NCBI RefSeq assembly: GCF_000024125.1
Contig: NC_013222.1
Span: 2,272,501 to 2,336,500, forward strand
DNA: 64,000 bases
Source of the DNA: Robiginitalea biformata HTCC2501
GTDB taxonomy: Bacteria; Bacteroidota; Bacteroidia; Flavobacteriales; Flavobacteriaceae
Direction: 5' to 3'
The position numbers and the translations under genes are program-made. Under the pieces are notes generated by a model. The model was not told where the DNA came from and ran no database searches. It saw only the letters and a list, made by a program, of their open reading frames with translations. Below, one piece after another: positions 57,537 to 64,000 of this stretch (position 1 is its first letter; each line of letters opens with the position of its first letter).

Positions 57537-58358
57537 ATGACACAAAGTGAACTTGAAAGAGATTTGGAAGCGCGCGGGGTAATCGGGAAATATTCAAATA
57601 CCTTCTATGATTGCTACTGTGAGGGGGTGGTTATGCCCAAAACCCTTACCGCCAGCCCAGACATCAAAGAGGTCCGGGTAAAGGAGTTGGATTTGCAACC
57701 TGTTCCGACTCCTCTGCCGTCATCGCCGGTACGCTCCTCCACCCGGAGCACATCCACGACTACAACTGTTCCAAAGGCCGACATCCCAAAAAGAACGGAG
57801 TTCGGAGACAGGGCAGACGACCCGAACTATCGCACGTTTGAAACGTTGTTGCCTAAACCTGTGCCGATAAATAGGCCTACGCCAAAGCCCACTCCGATTG
57901 ACCCTTCCGCGGTCAATTTGGACGAGCTGGACATTGTGGATATTGTAGATGGGGCAGTGGTAACATCGGACGGGACTGTCCTTCCGGCCCCAACCGGAAA
58001 TCCATCGAGTTCAAACAGCGCTCAGAACCCCGCGCCCGCTCCCAGGACCCCAACCATTAATACGGGATCCTCTACAACCACAACCGGCAGCCGGTCTTCA
58101 AGTTCGTCCGGCTCATCATCCGCAGGAGGCTCCTCGCGGTCTACATCATCAAGTGGAGGCCAGGGGGGCAATACCCCGACCACTACAGCGCAGCCGACCG
58201 GACAAACACCCGGGACGCAAACACCAACCACAAGTACACCTGTCGCCAATTCCTTTGGAATATCCAAGGCGGGCGGGTGGCTGCTCGGGCTGGTAGCGCT
58301 TGGCCTCATTGCAGGCCGCATAAAAAAAAGCAAACGCCCTGTAAAGGCCAAAATTTGA
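57537..58358 (+). CDS. Ser/Thr/Pro-rich stalk protein with C-terminal TM
   Basis: 273 aa. A small N-terminal domain (SELERDLEARGVIGKYSNTFYDCYCEGVVM), then about 190 residues of low complexity rich in Pro, Thr, Ser and Gly, and a C-terminal TM (GGWLLGLVALGLIAGRI) followed by a basic stop-transfer tail. Architecture of an extended, membrane-anchored spacer. No family recognised. Confidence 0.5.
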   Translation: MTQSELERDLEARGVIGKYSNTFYDCYCEGVVMPKTLTASPDIKEVRVKELDLQPVPTPLPSSPVRSSTRSTSTTTTVPKADIPKRTEFGDRADDPNYRTFETLLPKPVPINRPTPKPTPIDPSAVNLDELDIVDIVDGAVVTSDGTVLPAPTGNPSSSNSAQNPAPAPRTPTINTGSSTTTTGSRSSSSSGSSSAGGSSRSTSSSGGQGGNTPTTTAQPTGQTPGTQTPTTSTPVANSFGISKAGGWLLGLVALGLIAGRIKKSKRPVKAKI

Positions 58359-58365
58359 AACTGTT

Positions 58366-58956
58366 ATGGAAGTCAATTTTAGAGCACGAGTAACCGATGT
58401 GTATGGCCAGCCGCTTGTAGGGGCCAACATTGTAAGCACAGGCCTTCCACTTCGGGGAGTGATCACCGATATCGACGGCTATTTCCAGTTTTTTGAAACC
58501 AGCGGAGCACAGTTCAAGATCAGCTATGTTGGATTCAAGCCTGTCACCTTTGTTGTGACCCCTCAGGACTCTCTTACGACTTTCATCCTTCGGGAGGATG
58601 TCACAGAACTTAATGAAGTGGTGTTGACCCCCCGATCCGGTACGCCGTCGCCTCGCAGGACGGAACCCTTTAACGTGACATCCGGACTGGATAATGTGGT
58701 GCCAAACTATTCCAGCCAGTTTCAAAACACTATCGGCAACCTACCTGCCGCCACTCCCAAACTCAGTTTTTGGGATCAGATAAAGGACAGCCCCCTGGCC
58801 TTGGGAGGAATTATCCTGGCCGGGCTATTTGTAGGAGGGGCTGTAATGGGCCGGGCAGCCAAAGCCTCGGACCAGGCAAGCGCAAAAACACCCGCCAAAC
58901 GCGCCCGGGCTTCTCGCAATACAGCTGGTGCCGCCAGGCAGCTGAAGCAACAGTAA
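58366..58956 (+). CDS. TonB-receptor plug-extension-like protein with TM helix
   Basis: 196 aa. Residues 1-85 match the CarboxypepD_reg-like N-terminal extension of SusC/TonB-dependent receptors (VYGQPLVGANIVSTG, GVITDIDGYFQFF, FKISYVGFKPVTFVV). They end in ELNEVVLTP, which resembles the TonB-box-bearing segment after that domain. A linker (about 95-135), one TM (LALGGIILAGLFVGGAVMG, about 143-161) and a basic Ala/Lys/Arg tail follow. No beta-barrel. Domain capture from a host outer-membrane receptor is likely. Confidence 0.7.
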   Translation: MEVNFRARVTDVYGQPLVGANIVSTGLPLRGVITDIDGYFQFFETSGAQFKISYVGFKPVTFVVTPQDSLTTFILREDVTELNEVVLTPRSGTPSPRRTEPFNVTSGLDNVVPNYSSQFQNTIGNLPAATPKLSFWDQIKDSPLALGGIILAGLFVGGAVMGRAAKASDQASAKTPAKRARASRNTAGAARQLKQQ

Positions 58957-59020
58957 AGAAACAGGTGAGATATCACCCCGGCAAAATCCCCGGGGGGATC
59001 GCACCGCCAAAAATGACGAC

Positions 59021-59266
59021 ATGAAAAAAGTATTGATTCTCGCAGTAATCGGCCTCGGCGCCCTGCATGTGATCCGCCAGGAAAATAGCCGCCGACGCAG
59101 TTTTGTCAGGCGCTCCTTAGGAGAGAACGCGGACGTGTCCGGGCTTTCCAATTCTGAGATCAAAACCCTGTACACAGGCCTAAAATATTACCCGGGCGGA
59201 GTAAGTAGTATGCCCGCAGAATTAAGCTCTAAATACAGCCAGGCGCTCCGCAGGATCGCCGCATAA
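59021..59266 (+). CDS. 81-aa protein with N-terminal hydrophobic segment
   Basis: A short hydrophobic N-terminus (MKKVLILAVIGLGALHVI) followed by a basic stretch (RQENSRRRSFVRRSLG) and a helical region (LSNSEIKTLYTGLKYYPGG). Could be a TM or an uncleaved signal anchor. No family recognised. Ends 15 nt before the transglycosylase gene. Confidence 0.5.
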   Translation: MKKVLILAVIGLGALHVIRQENSRRRSFVRRSLGENADVSGLSNSEIKTLYTGLKYYPGGVSSMPAELSSKYSQALRRIAA

Positions 59267-59281
59267 AACCAGTAAATCAAA

Positions 59282-59872
59282 ATGCTCATTTTTCAGGACA
59301 AACTGCCAAGAGAAAACCGCGAGGCCATTATCGCAAAGATTCGGTCCGTGGCGTCCTCTTTGGGCATTAGCCCGAACTGGCTCATGGCAGTGATCAATTT
59401 TGAGACTGCGGGCACGTTTTCTACGAGCATCAAAAACCCTTTTAGCGGCGCTACAGGCCTGATTCAATTTATGCCGGCTACCGCCTCCAGTCTCGGCACT
59501 TCCACGACACAGCTGGCCGCCATGAGCTTTACCGAGCAGCTGGATTTTGTTGAGAAATATTACCGGCCCTACAAGCAGCGGATTCGGGGATTTGTGGATT
59601 TGTATCTCGCAACCTTTTTTCCAGCTGCCATCGGCAAACCCGATTCGTGGGTGCTAAGCGCCCCGGGGATATCAGCATCAAAGATTGCGGAGCAAAACCC
59701 GGTGTTTGCCGAAAGCGGGGTTGTCCGGGTAGGGAAGATTAAATCTGTGCTATTGAGTAAGGTGCCTTTGGCTTATGCCAAATACCTGGTGGGACAGAGC
59801 AGTTTTTTTTTGAGTGTGCTGGCCGTTGGGGGTATTGTGCTATGGCTGGCCAGCCGCCGGAAACCTAAATAA
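59282..59872 (+). CDS. Membrane-anchored lytic transglycosylase (SLT fold)
   Basis: 196 aa. GSLT-type core: SLGISPNWLMAVINFETAG supplies catalytic Glu41. It is followed by NPFSGATGLIQFMPATASSLGTST and FTEQLDFVEKYYRPYKQRI, the usual second and third SLT blocks. A C-terminal TM (SFFLSVLAVGGIVLWLA) ends with a basic tail. Cleaves glycan strands of peptidoglycan. In membrane-containing phages such as PRD1 a transglycosylase (P7) is a virion membrane protein used in entry; this anchored form fits such a role. Alternative: lysis or assembly enzyme. Confidence 0.8.
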   Translation: MLIFQDKLPRENREAIIAKIRSVASSLGISPNWLMAVINFETAGTFSTSIKNPFSGATGLIQFMPATASSLGTSTTQLAAMSFTEQLDFVEKYYRPYKQRIRGFVDLYLATFFPAAIGKPDSWVLSAPGISASKIAEQNPVFAESGVVRVGKIKSVLLSKVPLAYAKYLVGQSSFFLSVLAVGGIVLWLASRRKPK

Positions 59873-59884
59873 AAGAGACTTGTA

Positions 59885-60130
59885 ATGGTAGGACTTAAAA
59901 GACTCAATGCAGATCGCACCCTCTTTACCCGGGAAGGGAGGCTGATAATGAAAAATGAAGCCGCCGGCAATATAGATCAGCGGGGGGAGGAAGTAAACGA
60001 TTGGAGCCAAGGCCCCATTGGAACGAACTATTTGACGGGATGGGCCAAGTATAGGGGCGGTGCTAAGACTGATCCTGCAAATTACGACATCCCTGATTTT
60101 ATCGAAAGAGATGCCTATCCAGATGTATAA
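59885..60130 (+). CDS. 81-aa hypothetical protein
   Basis: Soluble, charged (KRLNADRTLFTREGRLIMKNEAAGNIDQRGEEVNDW) with a Tyr/Pro-rich end. Sits between the transglycosylase and the fibre-like genes, with 4 nt to the next start. No family recognised. Confidence 0.45.
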   Translation: MVGLKRLNADRTLFTREGRLIMKNEAAGNIDQRGEEVNDWSQGPIGTNYLTGWAKYRGGAKTDPANYDIPDFIERDAYPDV

Positions 60131-60134
60131 CACT

Positions 60135-61217
60135 ATGAAACGACTTATTCTTACGGCTCTGGCCATCATTATCGTTATCGGGTGCACTTCCGCACAGCCC
60201 AAGGCGAAAACCTTTAACAACGGGATTAAAGTTCTTGGCAACACGGATGTCAGCACTGTAGATGCCAGCTCGGTTTTTCTATTGTTGGACGCCAATAAGG
60301 TAAGTGCTGAAATCACATACGCCGAGCTCGCCGCCCAGCTCGCCTTATCCGGTAGCGGCGTAACGGTAGATGCGGCCATAACCGATGGGAGTACCAACCC
60401 GGTCGAAAACAATGCAATTTTTGATGCGCTGGCTCAAAAGGTGGACATTTCCACTCTGAGCCCGGACCAAGTAATTGAAATAGCTACCGGTACAGGAGCG
60501 GCACTTGATGCCCTGGCTCCGCCGGACCCGGGAGTAATCCGCCTGGAATTTCCCACGGACGGTAGCGCGGCAACAGATTTCTATGCAACCGGGGCGTCTG
60601 TCACCGGCACGGGAAGCAAAACCCTGACCATCACCCGCAATGGCCTAACAGACCTTACTGCCGCTTTCACGGACCTTAATACCCTCGGACCGGACGGCGA
60701 CAAAGGCAGCGTTACTGTAGGGGGAGCGGGAACCACCCTGACCCTCAACGATAATGCAGTTACTTCAGCCAAGATTCAGGACGGAACCATTGCGGAGGCC
60801 GATGTCAGTTTTGTTGATTCCGGTAATGGAACAACAGGAATCACCCTCAACGGAGCCACCTCGGGATCTCACACCATCAGTAGCGTGAATTATCGCTGGT
60901 ACAAAGTCGGAAAGCTGGTCACTTTTAAGATTTCGCTCGGCGGCATTTCCGGTTCAACTACTGGAGTCCTGGAACTCGATATATCAGGCTCCGATATGCC
61001 GACTGTAGATATCAACTCAGGGGGCTATAACTACGTCCCAAGCGGCAGTAATTTCCCTGTCACTTTTTACTCTATGGTTGTGCGCACCAGTGGGGCATCC
61101 AACTGGACTTTTATCTATCAACAGGCCTTGGACGATGACTTAAATAGTACGGTTGCTGGAGCCACATTTTCCGGCGGCAGCATTTTCCTCTCAGGAACCT
61201 ATATAACAACAGATTAG
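60135..61217 (+). CDS. Exported fibre-like protein 1
   Basis: 360 aa from ATG 60135. Signal peptide with possible lipobox (ILTALAIIIVIGC). Fibre-like features: FNNGIKVLGNTDVSTVDASSVFLLLDA, Ala-rich helices, and a long Thr/Gly/Asp/Ser-rich beta region with repeats of turn motifs (TLTITRNGLTDLTAAF, DGTIAEADVSF). The C-terminus (NYRWYKVGKLVTFKISLGGISG) resembles receptor-binding tips. Likely a trimeric spike or adhesin. Export by Sec is unusual for a virion protein assembled in the cytoplasm. Confidence 0.55.
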   Translation: MKRLILTALAIIIVIGCTSAQPKAKTFNNGIKVLGNTDVSTVDASSVFLLLDANKVSAEITYAELAAQLALSGSGVTVDAAITDGSTNPVENNAIFDALAQKVDISTLSPDQVIEIATGTGAALDALAPPDPGVIRLEFPTDGSAATDFYATGASVTGTGSKTLTITRNGLTDLTAAFTDLNTLGPDGDKGSVTVGGAGTTLTLNDNAVTSAKIQDGTIAEADVSFVDSGNGTTGITLNGATSGSHTISSVNYRWYKVGKLVTFKISLGGISGSTTGVLELDISGSDMPTVDINSGGYNYVPSGSNFPVTFYSMVVRTSGASNWTFIYQQALDDDLNSTVAGATFSGGSIFLSGTYITTD

Positions 61218-61219
61218 AG

Positions 61220-63778
61220 ATGAAACGGATTTTTGCAATTCTCGCTTTTTTCACTTTTACGGCGACCCTTTGTGGCCAGACTCGAATTTCGGCCGGTGAC
61301 CGGCAAAAGGTTACAACCTTTGAAGTTTCGGGAACGGACTTGAATCTCCAGATTGAAAATGACATACTTCGAACTGCGGACCTTTCAGGGCTGGGCGGAG
61401 GATCAGGGGCATTTCCTGCCGATGCCATTGTAGTTGGAGATGGAGTAACCGACAACACAGCGGCAATTAATACAGCACTAGCAACCTACAACGCCGCCTA
61501 TTTGCTTGGGAATGTTATCACGACATCTGCTATCACTTTGGGCGACAATCAAAGGCTGGAGGGACCAGGGACGCTTACCAATAACACTTCGGATGTCCTG
61601 GTGATTGACGGGACGAATACACACATCGAGCTGGGATCGATAAGCTCAACGGCAGGGCACATCCTGACCTTTACCGACAATACCTTCAATTTCTCGGTTC
61701 GCAATACCAAACTCTCCGCTCTGAATACTGGGAAGTCCCAGGTATATGTTCGTGGGGCCGTAGGAGTGTACGACATGGTAATCGAGCATTGCTATTTTGA
61801 GACCGGCCCGAACCACACCGTGCCCATGGTGGATGTTGTGGTGACTGCCGAGAATTTCAACGAAAACCGTTTTATCAACAACACGTTCCAAACCAACGGA
61901 AGTCCGACCGCCGAAGTAATCCATATCGAAACTACGGCTGCCGCATTTTGGCTTTCAGGAAATGAGGTGTCGGGGAACCTATTCGAGATTCCCACGGCTG
62001 GAGCAATTCATGTCTATTCCGTGGCGGGAATGAAGATGCACAATAACACCGTGTACGACCTTCCCACTTCCGGCGCGGCCACGGGGGACATGATTTACAT
62101 CGACAACACAACCGGAGGGCTAAACTCGGCCGGGGTGACGATTTCCGATTACCACCGGGTAGCAGGGGATTTGACTACAAACACCGTTTACGACATCAAC
62201 AACCAGGGCGCCTATGCCGGGTCGATTTCGGTTTATGATGCGGTGGGTCTCGCCTCTTCACAACTTCTGTTTAACGGGCTTTCAGGTCATGTTGTTCAGG
62301 GGGGATATTACATTTCCAATGACGGTGGAGGAAGTGGATTCCCAACGAAGTCTGAACTGGACACTTTCGCCGAACTGGATGCCTTGGTAGCCGACCAAAC
62401 CCTGACGTACATCAACGCCTCTGAGTTTGGATCAACCGTTGACAACCGAATTCCAATATTCCGGGGAAATGACGGTGGTATTGAAGGGGATGGCCGCCTG
62501 ACCTGGAACAATGGATCGGTCAAGGTCGGAACCGGGGCCTTCAACATGGATTTCGGAAGCAACAATGTCAGCTTCAACGGGACCAGCAATGAAGGATTTA
62601 TTGATCAAACCGGGCTTCGGGGCATCATTGTGAGGACTGAAAACTCTGGGGGCGCCTTTGAAAATACACTTACAATTGAGGGCGGGACGGACACCAATTC
62701 CGTTGATGTGCTTCAAGACTTGAACGTAGGTGGAGATATCATAACTCCAGGCCTTGTTGACGGTCAGGACGTGTCTGAAATGGCCGGAAATATTTTGGAG
62801 CAGAATGATATTTCATTGACAGAAAACAGGAACTTATCTATGGTAAATTCGGCTGGCCGGACCTTCGATATTGAAATTGGAACCGGGCCAATGTTTCGGA
62901 TGACTGGCGCGGCTAGCCCGAATGACTACCGCCTTGACCTAGGAAACGTAAGTCAGGGATTGAATTATACGGTCAATACAGGGTGGACCTTTACGAGCCC
63001 ATTTACGCTTTTTAGCAATAGCACACCCCCAGCCACTGCAAACGGGAGGATGTATTATAATACCAGCAATCAAACCGTCTATTATTACAATGGAAATTCT
63101 TGGGTTGCTATCGGAACAAGCACAAGTCTTGGCACAGCAAATCAAAGCATTCCGGCTGCTACTACGCGATACGTTGATATAGACGACACCTCCGACCTAA
63201 TAATCCGAGAGGATGGCCTTACCGATATGGTCATTTTTAACGGCGACGGAACTGTTGATTTTCCAAACGCCGTGCCTACGATTGTGCCGGAGGTCTACAA
63301 CGAGGCAACGTTTAACAACAACAACGAGGTACTTGACAAGGGTACGTTTCGCACGGTCGTAGAAGGAAAGGTCAACACTACAATTCCAGGTTTCACAGGC
63401 ACTGCATTTCTCGGGGCAATGATACAAACACAGGCGCAAGCTGATGCTGATGGAGCCCCGCCAGAAGGGTATTTACAAGTTATTTCAGATGCAACTCCCG
63501 CAAAAGTTGTGGCATCTGCCACAATCACCATGGAGGGGTGGAAGATGTACGATGATGAGACCGCGGATGCCGGAACGATCACCCTTTCCGATTGTGACCC
63601 TGGGGAGACCTTAACCGTTTACATCAACCGCGCATCTGCCCCAACACTTGCCGGAACCGGGTTGACATTTAACCAGCTCCCAAACACAACGGCGTTCGCC
63701 GCAGCCACTCAGATGGCCATATACTTTGAAGTTTCACACGACGGCACCACCGTTGACTATTTCTATTTCGAGCGATGA
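61220..63778 (+). CDS. Exported spike-like protein 2 with beta-helix
   Basis: 852 aa. Signal peptide (MKRIFAILAFFTFTATLCGQ). Residues about 80-370 have right-handed beta-helix/pectate-lyase-like character: DNTAAINTALATYNAAYLLGN resembles the start of phage tailspike helices, followed by many short strands rich in Asn (NRFINNTFQTNG, MKMHNNTVYDLP). The C-terminal half contains repeats typical of fibre shafts and ends in a globular tip (TLTVYINRASAP, FEVSHDGTTVDYFYFER). Proposed glycan-binding or glycan-cleaving spike. Overlaps the next start by 4 nt. Confidence 0.6.
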   Translation: MKRIFAILAFFTFTATLCGQTRISAGDRQKVTTFEVSGTDLNLQIENDILRTADLSGLGGGSGAFPADAIVVGDGVTDNTAAINTALATYNAAYLLGNVITTSAITLGDNQRLEGPGTLTNNTSDVLVIDGTNTHIELGSISSTAGHILTFTDNTFNFSVRNTKLSALNTGKSQVYVRGAVGVYDMVIEHCYFETGPNHTVPMVDVVVTAENFNENRFINNTFQTNGSPTAEVIHIETTAAAFWLSGNEVSGNLFEIPTAGAIHVYSVAGMKMHNNTVYDLPTSGAATGDMIYIDNTTGGLNSAGVTISDYHRVAGDLTTNTVYDINNQGAYAGSISVYDAVGLASSQLLFNGLSGHVVQGGYYISNDGGGSGFPTKSELDTFAELDALVADQTLTYINASEFGSTVDNRIPIFRGNDGGIEGDGRLTWNNGSVKVGTGAFNMDFGSNNVSFNGTSNEGFIDQTGLRGIIVRTENSGGAFENTLTIEGGTDTNSVDVLQDLNVGGDIITPGLVDGQDVSEMAGNILEQNDISLTENRNLSMVNSAGRTFDIEIGTGPMFRMTGAASPNDYRLDLGNVSQGLNYTVNTGWTFTSPFTLFSNSTPPATANGRMYYNTSNQTVYYYNGNSWVAIGTSTSLGTANQSIPAATTRYVDIDDTSDLIIREDGLTDMVIFNGDGTVDFPNAVPTIVPEVYNEATFNNNNEVLDKGTFRTVVEGKVNTTIPGFTGTAFLGAMIQTQAQADADGAPPEGYLQVISDATPAKVVASATITMEGWKMYDDETADAGTITLSDCDPGETLTVYINRASAPTLAGTGLTFNQLPNTTAFAAATQMAIYFEVSHDGTTVDYFYFER

Positions 63779-64000
63779 AATGGGCTATTTCCATACTGCT
63801 TTTTCTGGCCTGCATCGGGGTAAGTGCTCAGTCCAAAATGAAGCTTGCCGCTATGCAGCAAGGAGCTGGGCCTGGTGTAATCTACGATGGCCAGAACGCC
63901 GCCGACCCAGTAAATGAGGTCAACGGGGTTGCCAACACGCAGGACTCGGCAAATGCAACTTGGAGCAGCGATACGGGAACCGGCGTTACCAACGGGACGT
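63775..64000 (+). CDS. Third exported fibre-like protein, cut by window edge
   Basis: 75 codons visible from ATG 63775 (ATGA overlap with the spike gene). Signal peptide MKWAISILLFLACIGVSAQ, then a sequence rich in Gly, Asn, Ala and Asp (YDGQNAADPVNEVNGVANTQ). Composition matches the two upstream fibre-like proteins, so it belongs to the same exported group. Confidence 0.5.
   Translation, partial: MKWAISILLFLACIGVSAQSKMKLAAMQQGAGPGVIYDGQNAADPVNEVNGVANTQDSANATWSSDTGTGVTNGT

Noticed and set aside
40283..64000. CRISPR array or toxin-antitoxin/defence island in the element
   Set aside because: No spaced direct repeats were seen, and no gene pair matched a known toxin-antitoxin, restriction or abortive-infection family by inspection.

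Overview
The window is a flavobacterial (Bacteroidota) chromosome segment carrying the left part of an integrated mobile element. The phylum call rests on TAnnTTTG-type -7 promoter boxes, DUF4290, DUF493, DUF2911, DUF6340 and DUF2520 proteins, a type IX secretion (T9SS)-style C-terminus, a fused ResB-CcsA protein, BshB1 (bacillithiol) and a MurA with Asp in place of the usual Cys. The fairly high GC content suggests a Robiginitalea-like marine member, but that is inference.

Positions 1-40230 are ordinary chromosome. In order they hold: a cyclic-nucleotide/CBS regulator running off the left edge, a K+/H+ antiporter, KDG kinase plus KDPG aldolase (last steps of an Entner-Doudoroff or uronate route), tRNA-Met, an SRPBCC protein, a class IV aminotransferase, YqgE, HU, an ATPase-recQ-fmt operon, DUF493, a DUF4290-murA pair, a run of small metabolic genes (pirin, VOC, Fe-S/CDGSH, GNAT, M20 hydrolase), an SRPBCC-SDR-photolyase operon, a T9SS-like secreted protein, a DUF2911 protein, a PIG-L hydrolase/microprotein/sodium symporter operon, MscS, a lipoprotein-maf-kdsC-DUF2520 cluster, ResB-CcsA, a MATE exporter, a trans-sulfuration enzyme plus bshB1, and a TPR histidine kinase.

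At 40240-40282 lies the 3' half of a tRNA-His gene, broken in the anticodon loop and still followed by its terminator. Everything to its right, to 64000 and beyond, reads as a prophage-like element integrated at that tRNA. The other end, and any integrase, is outside the window.

The element has three parts. (i) 40.7-52 kb is a lysogeny/replication region: an XRE repressor diverging from a small gene over palindromic operator-like sites; many tiny proteins, several with one membrane segment; a 619-aa putative replication initiator with inverted repeats inside its gene; an MmcB-like nuclease; and a sliding clamp (DnaN) next to a free-standing DnaA C-terminal-type DNA-binding protein. (ii) 52.1-60.1 kb is a probable virion module: a membrane-anchored transglutaminase-fold protein, a 204-aa candidate capsid protein closed by a strong terminator, two small beta-rich proteins, a coiled-coil protein, a run of single-TM proteins, a TonB-receptor-plug-like protein, and a membrane-anchored lytic transglycosylase. 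(iii) 60.1-64 kb holds fibre/spike-like proteins with Sec signal peptides. No terminase, portal, tape measure or other tailed-phage hallmark was recognised here. The density of single-TM structural candidates with a membrane-bound transglycosylase recalls tailless membrane-containing phages such as PRD1, but this is a hypothesis.

A short sequence, consensus roughly CATCAAGTAAAATACC, recurs just upstream of many start codons across the element, on both strands. It is the clearest unexplained signal in the window.
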